From: CAZMSQ01 sp964569025
GTDB taxonomy: Bacteria > Bacteroidota > Bacteroidia > Chitinophagales > Saprospiraceae
DNA: 64,000 nucleotides
NCBI GenBank assembly: GCA_964569025.1
Contig: CAZMSQ010000009.1
Location: 1 to 64,000, forward strand
Direction of reading: 5' to 3'
The position numbers and the translations under genes are program-made. Below, piece by piece: positions 9,059 to 17,859 of the stretch; positions within the stretch are counted from its first letter, which is position 1, and each line of letters begins with the position of its first letter. The notes under the pieces are model-generated. The model did not search any database and was not told where the DNA came from. It saw only the letters and a list, made by a program, of their open reading frames with translations.

Positions 9059-10801
9059 TCACATCTTTTTTGCGGAGGAGAATATTCTGTTCCACCGGAT
9101 GCCTTGGTCACCAGTTGAAAACCAGATGAAGAGCGGCTTGCCTACTACATGGTCGTGAGGGACAAAGCCCCAGTATCTGGAATCTTCCGAATTATGACGG
9201 TTGTCTCCCATCACCCAATAATAATCCTGGCCGAATGTGTAAGACGTTGCCGGCTCTCCGTTTAAGATATACATGCCGTCTTTTTCCTCAAGGGAATTGC
9301 CTTCGTAATCCTTAATCAATCGACGGTATATAGCGATTGTTTGAGGCTTCAGGTCAACCGTTTCCCCACGTTTGGGCACCGTAATGGGCCCGTAGTTGTC
9401 AACCGTCCAGGAGTCGAAATGTTCCGGATCGTGCGGAAAGAGCCGTTGAGGGTCTGCGAATGGTCTGACGACCAGGGAAGAGTCACTTGAACGAATGGTC
9501 TCAATTTGTTGCTCGGTGAGGGTGAGCACCACACCTTGAGGAAGTTTCCCCCGGAAGTGTGCGTCAGAAATTCCCCATCCGAGAATTGTCTGCAAGTTAA
9601 AATCTCCTGGCATTTCAACCAGATAGAGATCATTTGGGATTATCCTGATGCTGGCATCCATCGCCTCAAGCTGTGCCTTTTGGGACTCAGTCAGGACCAG
9701 CATCTGATAATTTGAACCAGAGGGATTCATATCATACCGCCTGTCATCATTGGTTATTCCAATCTCGGCCAGCTTGGCTGGGTTGAGGGGGGTATCAAAT
9801 TTGACGAGGTACCTGAAGCACAATCCTTTGGGATTTTCCGCGGGTTGATCATCGATAAAAACTTGTCGATCACGTATTTCCACAGTTTGGCCAGGCAGCC
9901 CGATGGTTCGTTTGATATAATGATCGCGCTTGTCGATGGGTCTGACCCTCAATGGAAGTCCCTTTACATAGGGCTCAAGTCCGGGATTCCGTCTGACATC
10001 ATGCACACTCCACACTCTGCCGGGTGTTACATAAACGCTATCTCCTTCCGGGTAGTTAAAGACCAGAGGTTCATTATTATCAATAGATTCAAGTGCTGGC
10101 AACCTTTTCATTGGAAGGTTCGGAGCACTCAGGTACGACTCACCGCCAAAGAGTGGCATGATGTTGTGGAGGAGCGGAACCATGAGGACAGTCTGAGGGG
10201 TCCGGATGCCATAATGAGCCTTACTGACAAACAGAAAATCCCCAACCAGGAGGGACTCTTCCATAGATGGAGTCGGAATTTTGTAGGCCTCTATCAGAAA
10301 CATCCTGATGAAGGCCGCCGCGAAGACTGCAAAGATGATAGCTTCTGCCCATTCCCGGACCTGGGTCTTCCGGTATGGATTATCTCTGAGGAGTTTATCC
10401 CGCTTTTTGGTTTGACCCTTCTGGGTAGCCTCCCGGATTTGGGCAGCATATTCAGCTTCCCGCGGAAGAATGGCACCCTGATAGGATTCCTTTTTCCCAT
10501 AGCCGATGCTCAGGAAAATAGCGGGCGCATAGATGACAGAGAGAGCTGAATGCCTGAACCCGTATTTTCCAAATGACCGCACCATGTCCACGCAAAGCCC
10601 TGCGTACACGAAAATGTTTACAATTGGAAGAAGCAAGAGAGCTGCCCACCATTTTGGCCGTCCTACAATTTGACTCCACACGATAATATTCAGTCCGGGC
10701 ACCAATCCTTTCCATCCTGACTCTCCAGCTTTTTCGAAGACCTTCATGAGGCTGACGCTGAGGAGGATGTATGAGACCAGAAGAAAGTAAATGATGGTCA
10801 C
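9059..10801 (-). CDS. lepB: Signal peptidase I, long Bacteroidota form
   Basis: 580 residues, about twice the length of E. coli-like or Bacillus enzymes. The N-terminal about 110 residues are hydrophobic and carry a DUF5684-like region (GLVPGLNIIVWSQIVGRPKW). The membrane anchor is at about 152-172. The catalytic serine is in IPTPSME (S179) and the general-base lysine in HYIKRTIG (K297). The last conserved box, GDNRHNSEDSRYWG, lies near the C-terminus. Roughly 200 residues are inserted between the lysine box and the last box. It removes signal peptides from exported preproteins. Confidence 0.95.
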   Translation of the reverse strand: MTIIYFLLVSYILLSVSLMKVFEKAGESGWKGLVPGLNIIVWSQIVGRPKWWAALLLLPIVNIFVYAGLCVDMVRSFGKYGFRHSALSVIYAPAIFLSIGYGKKESYQGAILPREAEYAAQIREATQKGQTKKRDKLLRDNPYRKTQVREWAEAIIFAVFAAAFIRMFLIEAYKIPTPSMEESLLVGDFLFVSKAHYGIRTPQTVLMVPLLHNIMPLFGGESYLSAPNLPMKRLPALESIDNNEPLVFNYPEGDSVYVTPGRVWSVHDVRRNPGLEPYVKGLPLRVRPIDKRDHYIKRTIGLPGQTVEIRDRQVFIDDQPAENPKGLCFRYLVKFDTPLNPAKLAEIGITNDDRRYDMNPSGSNYQMLVLTESQKAQLEAMDASIRIIPNDLYLVEMPGDFNLQTILGWGISDAHFRGKLPQGVVLTLTEQQIETIRSSDSSLVVRPFADPQRLFPHDPEHFDSWTVDNYGPITVPKRGETVDLKPQTIAIYRRLIKDYEGNSLEEKDGMYILNGEPATSYTFGQDYYWVMGDNRHNSEDSRYWGFVPHDHVVGKPLFIWFSTGDQGIRWNRIFSSAKKM

Positions 10802-10902
10802 AGCAATTCATTTAGTGCGTAAAAGACCTGATAGAAACGGACGACAATCGCCGGGAGTATACCTGGGCTGAAATCTTCGACCAAGTCAATATTCTGCTCG
10901 AT

Positions 10903-12159
10903 TTACAAGTTGAACGCTTTTTTGAACACATCGACCAAATCAAGCTTTTCCCATGTGAAAGTTTCTACCTCTCTGGTCATCGTCTCTCCGGACCCATTGA
11001 CCATCGTCACCTTTTTCAGTTCGGGCGTTCTCCCCATATGCCCGTAGGCTGCTGAATCTGAGTAAATTGGATTCCGGAGTTTGAGGCGTTGCTCGATGGC
11101 AAATGGCCGCATATCAACAAGGTCGTAGACAATTTCAGCTATCCGATGGTCAGGCATGTCAACTTGTGCAGTTCCATACGTCTGGATGTAGATATTTGTC
11201 GGTTTGGCCACACCGATGGCATAAGAGACTTGCACAAGGACTTCCTTGCAAACTCCTGCAGCAACGAGATTCTTGGCGATGTGTCGCGTAGCATAAGCGG
11301 CAGACCGATCTACTTTCGATGGGTCTTTGCCGGAGAATGCTCCACCGCCATGAGCTCCTTTCCCGCCATAGGTATCAACGATTATTTTCCGACCCGTAAG
11401 GCCTGTATCTCCATGAGGGCCGCCGATGACAAACTTGCCTGTTGGGTTGATATGGTAAGTGATATCTTCCGTAAACAGCTTTTGTATATGCGCTTGCCTT
11501 TGGGACTTCACTCTGGGAATGAGGTGCTCAATGACATCTTTTCGGATTTGATCCAGCATGGTTTGGTCATCCTGATGGAACGGATCATGCTGTGTTGAGA
11601 TGACAATGGAATCGACTCGAAGCGGCGTATTGTCATCAGAGTATTCGATGGTCACCTGCGACTTCGAATCTGGCCTCAGGTAAGTCATCACTTTCCCTTC
11701 TCTTCTGATGGCAGCCAATTCACGCAACAGATGATGGGACAAATCGAGGGCGAGTGGCATGTAGTTTGGGGTTTCATCAGTTGCGTAGCCAAACATCATA
11801 CCTTGGTCTCCCGCGCCCTGATCCTCAGGACTGACTCTTTCAACACCTCGCGAAATATCCGGCGATTGTTCGTGAATGGCCGACAGGACACCACAAGAAT
11901 CTCCCTCGAATCTGTATTCAGATTTGTTATAACCAATCCGGTTGATGACATCTCTGGCGATTTGCTGGAGGTCGAGGTAGGTCTCAGATTTCACCTCTCC
12001 GGCCAGCACCACCTGACCTGTGGTGACAAGGGTCTCGCATGCCACTTTTGAGGTTGGGTCAAACGCAAGAAAATGGTCGACCAAGGCATCGGAGATTTGA
12101 TCGGCAATTTTATCGGGGTGGCCTTCGGAGACCGACTCTGAAGTAAACAAGTAAGGCAT
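10903..12159 (-). CDS. metK: S-adenosylmethionine synthase
   Basis: 418 residues, full length. Visible family motifs are EGHPDKIADQISDA near the N-terminus, GDQGMMFGYATDE in the middle and GGGAFSGKDPSKVDRSAAY (phosphate-binding loop) in the C-terminal half. It makes SAM from methionine and ATP. A -7 box lies upstream at 12231-12238. I did not recognise a SAM riboswitch in the roughly 65-base leader. Confidence 0.98.
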   Translation of the reverse strand: MPYLFTSESVSEGHPDKIADQISDALVDHFLAFDPTSKVACETLVTTGQVVLAGEVKSETYLDLQQIARDVINRIGYNKSEYRFEGDSCGVLSAIHEQSPDISRGVERVSPEDQGAGDQGMMFGYATDETPNYMPLALDLSHHLLRELAAIRREGKVMTYLRPDSKSQVTIEYSDDNTPLRVDSIVISTQHDPFHQDDQTMLDQIRKDVIEHLIPRVKSQRQAHIQKLFTEDITYHINPTGKFVIGGPHGDTGLTGRKIIVDTYGGKGAHGGGAFSGKDPSKVDRSAAYATRHIAKNLVAAGVCKEVLVQVSYAIGVAKPTNIYIQTYGTAQVDMPDHRIAEIVYDLVDMRPFAIEQRLKLRNPIYSDSAAYGHMGRTPELKKVTMVNGSGETMTREVETFTWEKLDLVDVFKKAFNL

Positions 12160-12230
12160 GTTGTGCGCAGATTTGTGAAAAGAATGGGTTTCCTATTTGG
12201 ACCACTTTCAAGACCCAATTTGGTAGCGTG

Positions 12231-12238
12231 CAAATTTA
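12231..12238 (-). promoter_or_regulatory. -7 box of metK
   Basis: CAAATTTA on the plus strand is TAAATTTG on the minus strand, an exact TAnnTTTG match 72 bases before the metK ATG. Confidence 0.45.
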
Positions 12239-12280
12239 ACAATTCTAAGAGAATCTCTCAGAATCCGCGGTGAAGGCTAA

Positions 12281-12904
12281 TTATTTCACCTCACAACTTA
12301 ACATGAGTTGCGAACTTCCGTCTGGCATACGCAGATAGCCTTCCAGCAAATCACCTTTTTGTATTGGCCCCACTCCAGCTGGCGTTCCGGTGAACAGAAG
12401 GTCTCCTTGTTGAAGCTTGAAGTACTTGCTCACGTGAACGATGAGATCAGTCACGGGAAAAATCAAGTCGCGGGTATTGCCCCGCTGCACTTCCTCACCG
12501 TTGCGTACCAGCCAAAACTCGATATCATCTAATGAAAACGGTTCTGCCGGCACAAATTCAGAGAGCGGGGCTGAATTATCAAAGCCCTTCGCGATTTCCC
12601 AGGGGTGACCTTTTTTTTTGCATTGCTCTTGAAGATCTCTGGCTGTCAAATCCAGGCCCAAACCAATCTGGTCGATGTACTTTGAGGCAAATTCAGGTTG
12701 CACATGCCTCCCGTTGCGACCGATGCGCACAACTACTTCCAATTCGTAGTGAATATCAGTCGAAAAATCCGGGTAATAGAAGGGTTTGTCATTCACCAAC
12801 AGTGCTGTAGGGGGTTTCATAAACACCATGGGAGCCTCTGGCAACGGGTTGTTGAGTTCCCGGGCATGGTCGGCATAGTTTCGGCCGATGCACAGTATTT
12901 TCAT
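12281..12904 (-). CDS. Fumarylacetoacetate hydrolase (FAH) family protein
   Basis: 207 residues, a minimal single-domain FAH fold. The metal ligands appear in STDIHYELEVVVRIG (E54, E56) and an Asp in the following LGLDLTARDLQ. The body also has GLDLTARD and LFTGTPAGVGPIQKGDLLEG, all diagnostic. Members act as acylpyruvate hydrolases, oxaloacetate tautomerases/decarboxylases or isomerases, so the substrate cannot be told from sequence. It lies 12 bp downstream of trpS on the same strand. Confidence 0.92.
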   Translation of the reverse strand: MKILCIGRNYADHARELNNPLPEAPMVFMKPPTALLVNDKPFYYPDFSTDIHYELEVVVRIGRNGRHVQPEFASKYIDQIGLGLDLTARDLQEQCKKKGHPWEIAKGFDNSAPLSEFVPAEPFSLDDIEFWLVRNGEEVQRGNTRDLIFPVTDLIVHVSKYFKLQQGDLLFTGTPAGVGPIQKGDLLEGYLRMPDGSSQLMLSCEVK

Positions 12905-12916
12905 CTTGCAGGCGGT

Positions 12917-13927
12917 TTACATTCTGATGTTCAACAGACCAGTGAGCTCCTTCACTTCGCGGATAGTCTCCATGGCTCGCTTGCGGATTTCATGGCTGGA
13001 AGCTTTAATTTGGTTTCGAAGCTCTTTTTTATTCTCATTCAACTCCGCCTTTCGGGCTCGAAAACCGGAAGTCAGTTCTGTGAGCGCATCGGCTACGGCA
13101 TCCTTGAGGTCGACGTATTGAAGCTTGTTATTCTCAAAGTCTTTTGCCAGACCGGAGCGAATTTCATCTTTCCCGCACGCATCAAGCAATTCGAACAAAT
13201 TTGCAACCCCATCGCTCATTTCTCCCTCAACTGATGTGCCGGTATCTGTTACTGCCGAGCGAATTTGCTTGCGAACCCTCTGCTCTTCAGCGAACAAATC
13301 TATGTAGTGTTTTTCTCCGGCACTCTTGCTCATTTTCCGGGTCGGTTCAGCGGTAGAGCGGATTTTCGGTGTTTTGGTAAATAATGGCTCTGGCAGGACG
13401 AAGTACTCTTTTTTCATCTGTTGATTGAAGCGCAAGGCTATATCACGGGTCAATTCAAGGTGTTGAACCTGATCTTTACCGATGGGTACAAAGTCAGCAC
13501 GGTAAATCAAAATATCAGCTGCCTGCATCACGGGGTAATCAAACAGTCCTGCGGAGATAAATCCATCGGATGCATCGCTGGACTGTCTGCTTTTGTCCTT
13601 GAATTGAGTCATCCGCTGAAGCTGGCCATAGGAACAAAAGCAATTGAAGATCCAGCACAATTCAGCGTGCTCCGGCACAAGAGATTGGATGAAGAGATTT
13701 TCGGGTTTCACCCCGACAGCGACGAGGTTCAGAATCAATTCCCAGGTGTTTTTCCGAAGTCGGACCGGATCGTAGGGCATGGTCATGGCGTGGTAATCGA
13801 CCACCCCGTAGATACATCTGTACCGGGATTGCAGGTCGACCCAGTTTTTGACAGCTCCAAAGTAATTGCCAAGGTGAATATCACCGGTTGGCTGGATAGC
13901 TGAAAGGACAACTTTTTCTTCAGACAT
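12917..13927 (-). CDS. trpS: Tryptophanyl-tRNA synthetase
   Basis: 336 residues, class I synthetase. The HIGH equivalent is GDIHLGNYFG (residues 15-24) and KMSKS lies at 198-202. It charges tRNA-Trp in the cytoplasm. The length fits the bacterial TrpS family. It is followed by the FAH-family gene after 12 bp. Confidence 0.97.
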   Translation of the reverse strand: MSEEKVVLSAIQPTGDIHLGNYFGAVKNWVDLQSRYRCIYGVVDYHAMTMPYDPVRLRKNTWELILNLVAVGVKPENLFIQSLVPEHAELCWIFNCFCSYGQLQRMTQFKDKSRQSSDASDGFISAGLFDYPVMQAADILIYRADFVPIGKDQVQHLELTRDIALRFNQQMKKEYFVLPEPLFTKTPKIRSTAEPTRKMSKSAGEKHYIDLFAEEQRVRKQIRSAVTDTGTSVEGEMSDGVANLFELLDACGKDEIRSGLAKDFENNKLQYVDLKDAVADALTELTSGFRARKAELNENKKELRNQIKASSHEIRKRAMETIREVKELTGLLNIRM

Positions 13928-13970
13928 ATTTCTGACAGATCAATACGTAAATATTCCGGTTCTCATGAAA

Positions 13971-14378
13971 TTACTCAGCGCCGGTTTGCGACTGATTCAG
14001 GGCCGCAATACATGAAATCTCTACATTGACATTTTTGGGCAGGTGCGACACCTCCACCAACTCTCTTGCCGGGGCCGAATCGTGATTAAAATAGCTGCCA
14101 TACACCTCATTGATAGGGGCATAGTCATTCATATTTCTGACAAAGATGGTGCATTTTAGCACCCTGTCAAAGTCTATTCCCCCATCATGCAAGATTGCTC
14201 TGAGGTTTTCCATTACCTGACGTGTTTCCTCCTGAATTGAGCTGATGAGCAATTGCCCGGACTCTGCAACCTGAGCAATCTGGCCAGAGACAAACAGGAG
14301 TCCACCAAATCCGATTGCCTGATTGTAAGGTCCGATTGGCGCGGGCGCCTGATCAGTGAAATAGACTTGCGGCTTCAT
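13971..14378 (-). CDS. ridA: RidA/YjgF family enamine/imine deaminase
   Basis: 135 residues. The family signature is clear: APAPIGPYNQAI near the N-terminus, LLFVSGQIA, and the substrate-carboxylate-binding arginine in SAPARELVEVSHLPKNVNVEISCIA. RidA hydrolyses reactive 2-aminoacrylate-type enamines formed by PLP enzymes. It lies downstream of rpmF, separated by a terminator hairpin. Confidence 0.95.
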   Translation of the reverse strand: MKPQVYFTDQAPAPIGPYNQAIGFGGLLFVSGQIAQVAESGQLLISSIQEETRQVMENLRAILHDGGIDFDRVLKCTIFVRNMNDYAPINEVYGSYFNHDSAPARELVEVSHLPKNVNVEISCIAALNQSQTGAE

Positions 14379-14410
14379 GAATGGTAATTATTGAATGAAG
14401 GGAAAACACG

Positions 14411-14448
14411 AAAAGCTCCGCACAGTAGTGAATACCATGGGAGCTTTT
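14411..14448. terminator. Hairpin terminator downstream of rpmF
   Basis: AAAAGCTCC (14411-14419) and GGAGCTTTT (14440-14448) form a 9-bp stem with a 20-base loop. Read on the minus strand it ends in a U-run, suiting termination after rpmF. Confidence 0.65.
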
Positions 14449-14476
14449 GTTGTGTGGTGCGCTTGGTTCAGAAAAC

Positions 14477-14686
14477 CTACTCCTCGTAGAGTAACTCTTC
14501 TGCTTCTTCGCCTTTAATCACAATTTGCCCACGATAGTACAAATTGCCATCGAGCCAGAAAGCACGGTGTGGCATATGGCGTTCGCCGGTTTCCTGACAA
14601 GTCATCAGACTAGGAACGGCAGCTTTCTTGTGCGTTCTGCGCTTGCGCTTGCGCTGTTTTGATATTCTACTCTTTGGATGTGCCAT
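14477..14686 (-). CDS. rpmF: 50S ribosomal protein L32, zinc-ribbon-free form
   Basis: 69 residues. The basic N-terminus MAHPKSRISKQRKRKRRTHKKA is typical of L32. The usual zinc-binding cysteine pairs are absent: only one Cys (LMTCQETGE) remains, and the C-terminal half (HMPHRAFWLDGNLYYRGQIVI) matches the C-minus type known in part of Bacteroidota. It lies 21 bp after the DUF177 gene, the conserved DUF177-rpmF arrangement. Confidence 0.95.
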   Translation of the reverse strand: MAHPKSRISKQRKRKRRTHKKAAVPSLMTCQETGERHMPHRAFWLDGNLYYRGQIVIKGEEAEELLYEE

Positions 14687-14707
14687 GTGTTTACTCTTGA
14701 GATAGCA

Positions 14708-15265
14708 TTAAACGATTAGATCTTTGAGTGCATCCCTGAACGGGTTGTCATCATTTTCATCATCATCTCCATTGCCTTCCGGCCCACTTGTATTTTGTTG
14801 ACTGAGGTATCTGAGCATTTCCAAATCACAGGGCTTTGGGTTCTCGGATTCACAATCATACACTTTGACCATGGGAAGGGCAAGTGAGAGAAATTCTTGA
14901 ATGTAGCCTGAAATATTCAGTCGTGGGGTGAGCGGAGAAATGTAGATGACCGATTCATCATGATCATCTTCTCTTTCATCCGCACCTTCCTCAAATTTGA
15001 AGATAAGGTCTCCCTCACCTTCCAGAGGGAATTGAATATTTGCTAGGCAGCGATCGCAGGTTGTAGCAACGATTCCGGAGAATGTCATGGAGAAAGTCAT
15101 CATATCGACTCGTTTGTCGACAACCACATGAACTCCAAACGACCCATTTTCTATCAACGAACCTTCAAATTGTTCAAAGAAGGCTTGACCGATTTGAAAA
15201 TCGTATTCGTGCTGGCCGACTCCCATCCCTCGTACGGGAAGATAGAATTCGATGAGTGGGTTCAT
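14708..15265 (-). CDS. DUF177 (YceD-type) protein
   Basis: 185 residues. The core has the family signature CDRCL (around residue 71), followed by an acidic stretch (EEGADEREDDHDE) and a C-terminal tail rich in Asp/Glu/Asn (GNGDDDENDDNPF). DUF177 proteins are encoded next to rpmF in most bacteria and have been linked to 23S rRNA metabolism (established for plant and bacterial members). It is the first gene of the pair; a -7 box lies at 15291-15298. Confidence 0.92.
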   Translation of the reverse strand: MNPLIEFYLPVRGMGVGQHEYDFQIGQAFFEQFEGSLIENGSFGVHVVVDKRVDMMTFSMTFSGIVATTCDRCLANIQFPLEGEGDLIFKFEEGADEREDDHDESVIYISPLTPRLNISGYIQEFLSLALPMVKVYDCESENPKPCDLEMLRYLSQQNTSGPEGNGDDDENDDNPFRDALKDLIV

Positions 15266-15290
15266 GCAACTGGTTTCTGCAATCGGATGG

Positions 15291-15298
15291 CAAAGATA
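15291..15298 (-). promoter_or_regulatory. -7 box for DUF177-rpmF
   Basis: CAAAGATA on the plus strand reads TATCTTTG on the minus strand, an exact TAnnTTTG match 26 bases from the start codon. Confidence 0.45.
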
Positions 15299-15327
15299 GA
15301 TGTTTATTCTGAGTCAGACAACAGTTC

Positions 15328-16728
15328 TCAACTTCTCTGCAAAGAGCCGATCATATCTTCGGGTTTGACCCATTGCTGAAATTCCTCACGTGTGAGCAAC
15401 TTGAGTTCCAGAGCTGCCTCGAGAAGTGTTTTATCTTCAGCATGTGCCTTCTTTGCGATCCGTGCTGCATTGTCATACCCGATTTTGGTATTTAGGGCGG
15501 TGACGAGCATGAGTGAGTTATTGAGGTGTTCCTGAATTCGGCGTCTGTTTGGTTCGAGGCCCCGGATACAATGTTCATCGAAGCTGTTACAGCTCTCAGC
15601 GATGAGACGGGCTGAAATCAGGAAGTTATAGATAATCATCGGCTTGAACACATTGAGCTGGAAATGGCCGGTCATACCTCCGACATTGATGGCCACGTCG
15701 TTGCCGATGACCTGAGCCATGGCCATAGTCAGGGCTTCAGCCTGGGTGGGATTGACCTTTCCTGGCATAATAGACGAGCCGGGTTCATTGGCGGGAATCA
15801 TCAATTCTCCGATTCCGGAGCGGGGTCCTGAGGCCAGCATCCGGATGTCATTACCGATTTTCATCAGTGAGCAGGCCACTGTTTTCAAGGCACCATGTGC
15901 TTCGACGAGCGCATCGTGCGTGGCGAGGGCTTCAAATTTGTTGGGTGCACTGACAAATGGAAGTCCGGTTATTTCTGCAATGCGGGCTGCTACAGCTTCG
16001 GCATACCCCTCAGGGGCATTCAGTCCGGTACCCACTGCTGTCCCTCCGAGGGCCAACTCGCTGAGATGCCCGAGACTGTTGCGAATTGCACGAATGCCAT
16101 TATCAAGCTGAGCGACGTAAGCCGACAACTCCTGCCCGACAGTTACCGGGGTCGCATCCATAAAATGAGTGCGACCAATTTTAACGACGTCCATAAATTC
16201 CTTGCTTTTCCGATCGAAGACTTCCCTTAGGTTTTCGAGAGCAGGAATGGTCAGCTCAGTCAACATTTGGACTGCTGCAATGTGCATTGCTGTGGGGAAG
16301 GTATCATTCGAAGATTGGGACTTATTGACATCATCATTTGGGTGCAATACCCGGTCTGAATCAGTGAGCTGCCCACCATTCAGCACATGGCCTCTGTTGG
16401 CAATCACCTCATTGACGTTCATATTCGACTGGGTTCCGGAACCTGTCTGCCAGACAACAAGGGGAAACTCTCCATCGAGTTGCCCTTTGAGGATTTCATC
16501 GCAGACCTGACCAATCAGAGCTGATTTCCATTCAGGAAGGACACCGAGGTCACAATTTGTCATTGCAGCTGCTTTTTTCAAAAAAGCAAAAGCGCGAATA
16601 ATTTCTGCAGGCATTTTCTGGCCCCCTATCCTGAAGTTTTCTAAAGAGCGCTGCGTCTGAGCACCCCAGTACTGATGCACTGGTACGTCAATAAAGCCAA
16701 TGCTGTCTTTTTCCTGTCTGTATTCCAT
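15328..16728 (-). CDS. fumC: Class II fumarate hydratase
   Basis: 466 residues. The fumarase/aspartase signature GSSIMPGKVNPTQAEA is present, together with TGSGTQSNMNVNEVI and GRTHFMDATPVTVGQE, as expected of FumC rather than aspartate ammonia-lyase. It interconverts fumarate and malate in the TCA cycle. A -7 box lies at 16776-16783. It is divergent from the superoxide dismutase gene. Confidence 0.97.
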   Translation of the reverse strand: MEYRQEKDSIGFIDVPVHQYWGAQTQRSLENFRIGGQKMPAEIIRAFAFLKKAAAMTNCDLGVLPEWKSALIGQVCDEILKGQLDGEFPLVVWQTGSGTQSNMNVNEVIANRGHVLNGGQLTDSDRVLHPNDDVNKSQSSNDTFPTAMHIAAVQMLTELTIPALENLREVFDRKSKEFMDVVKIGRTHFMDATPVTVGQELSAYVAQLDNGIRAIRNSLGHLSELALGGTAVGTGLNAPEGYAEAVAARIAEITGLPFVSAPNKFEALATHDALVEAHGALKTVACSLMKIGNDIRMLASGPRSGIGELMIPANEPGSSIMPGKVNPTQAEALTMAMAQVIGNDVAINVGGMTGHFQLNVFKPMIIYNFLISARLIAESCNSFDEHCIRGLEPNRRRIQEHLNNSLMLVTALNTKIGYDNAARIAKKAHAEDKTLLEAALELKLLTREEFQQWVKPEDMIGSLQRS

Positions 16729-16775
16729 TATACCGTACGTTTATGTGTTCTTTTCCGCCCGAAATGTGGGTTGCA

Positions 16776-16783
16776 CAAAGATA
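16776..16783 (-). promoter_or_regulatory. -7 box of fumC
   Basis: CAAAGATA on the plus strand (TATCTTTG on the minus strand) exactly fits TAnnTTTG, 48 bases before the fumC ATG. Confidence 0.45.
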
Positions 16784-16898
16784 CAGAAAACCCATTTCGG
16801 GCACTTTGAGCCATCCAGAATTACAATTGAAAACCATTTTGAAGCCATCCTGTTTTGAACACGTTACATTATTTCACTCATTTCCAAATCCACACATT

Positions 16899-17531
16899 AT
16901 GTCATTTCAACTTCCCCAACTCCCCTATGCACCGGACGCACTGGAGCCGTATATTGACGCCCGCACTATGGAAATTCACCATGGGAAGCACCACGCAGGG
17001 TATACCAGCAAACTCAACGCAGCCGTTGAAGGGACAGATTTGGCAGGTAAGTCCATCAAGGAACTCCTGGCCAACGTCTCCAACCTCCCAGCTGGAATTC
17101 GGAACAACGGAGGCGGGTATTACAACCACAATCTGTTTTGGGAAATCATGAGCCCAGAGAGCGCCGGAAGCCCCTCAGACCGCATGAACATTCACAAGGC
17201 CATTGAGCGTGACTTCGGCTCCTTCGAAAATTTCAAAACCCACTTCACAGAAGCAGCACTGACCCGCTTCGGCTCCGGATGGGCATGGCTATGCGTCGAT
17301 GCGCATGATAAACTCTTTATCACCTCAACAGCCAATCAGGACAACCCACTGATGGATATTGCCGATAAACAAGGAACCCCGGTACTCGGCCTGGATGTGT
17401 GGGAGCATGCCTACTACCTCAAGTACCAAAATCGCCGCAACGAGTACATAGATGCATTCTTCAATGTCATTAACTGGCATGAGGTCACAGAGCGGTACAA
17501 TGATGCGAACGAAGGGGCTTCAAAGTTCTGA
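16899..17531 (+). CDS. sodA: Superoxide dismutase, Mn-type of the Fe/Mn family
   Basis: 210 residues from the ATG at 16899 (MSFQLPQLPYAPDALEP); an open frame further upstream lacks family similarity and is rejected. The four metal ligands fit: His in MEIHHGKHH, His in YYNHNLFW, and Asp and His in LGLDVWEHAYY. Gly at the GGGYYNH position and Gln in STANQDNPL point to manganese rather than iron use. No signal peptide, so cytoplasmic. A strong terminator follows. Confidence 0.96.
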   Translation: MSFQLPQLPYAPDALEPYIDARTMEIHHGKHHAGYTSKLNAAVEGTDLAGKSIKELLANVSNLPAGIRNNGGGYYNHNLFWEIMSPESAGSPSDRMNIHKAIERDFGSFENFKTHFTEAALTRFGSGWAWLCVDAHDKLFITSTANQDNPLMDIADKQGTPVLGLDVWEHAYYLKYQNRRNEYIDAFFNVINWHEVTERYNDANEGASKF

Positions 17532-17566
17532 CGTTTCTCAGAGATATTCACACAACAATGATACTG

Positions 17567-17594
17567 AAAGGGGCGCCGTGGAAGGTGCCCCTTT
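17567..17594 (+). terminator. Intrinsic terminator of sodA
   Basis: AAAGGGGC (17567-17574) pairs with GCCCCTTT (17587-17594), followed by a T-rich run (TTCTTTTT). It lies 35 bases after the stop. Confidence 0.85.
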
Positions 17595-17770
17595 TCTTTT
17601 TGCCAGACAGTCCCTCTTCTCATTTAATTAATCCGCCTCTTTTTTTTCCATCGCTTGGATATTAGACACAAATGTCATTATTTTGCCATGCTTTATTACC
17701 TGAAAGAGTATTTATTGGACAACTTTAGACGTTACAAACTATCTGAATCCCAACTTTACACCCCAGATAT

Positions 17771-17848
17771 ATGATTATTCTCGCGATTTTACTGGTCATT
17801 TTGAGTCTGTTCAGTTTTGAACTTATCAATGACTCCCGAAAGGGTTAG
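17771..17848 (+). CDS. Possible 25-residue hydrophobic microprotein
   Basis: ATG to TAG encodes MIILAILLVILSLFSFELIN followed by DSRKG: one predicted membrane helix with a short polar C-terminal tail. The composition is what a small single-pass membrane protein would have, but an ORF this short can arise by chance and no ribosome-binding signal is expected in this phylum. Unproven. Confidence 0.25.
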   Translation: MIILAILLVILSLFSFELINDSRKG

Positions 17849-17859
17849 ACAATCCAGAA

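Larger units (their letters stand above)
17532..17859. other. Intergenic stretch between sodA and the lipoprotein gene
   Basis: About 330 bases without a conventional gene. It holds the sodA terminator, A+T-rich sequence, and one possible 25-codon ORF (17771-17848). I see no tRNA, riboswitch or repeat. Confidence 0.6.

Noticed and set aside
12160..12238. Possible SAM riboswitch upstream of metK
   Set aside because: The roughly 65-base leader shows only short complementary pieces (TTGGGT/ACCC); no recognisable SAM-sensing core.
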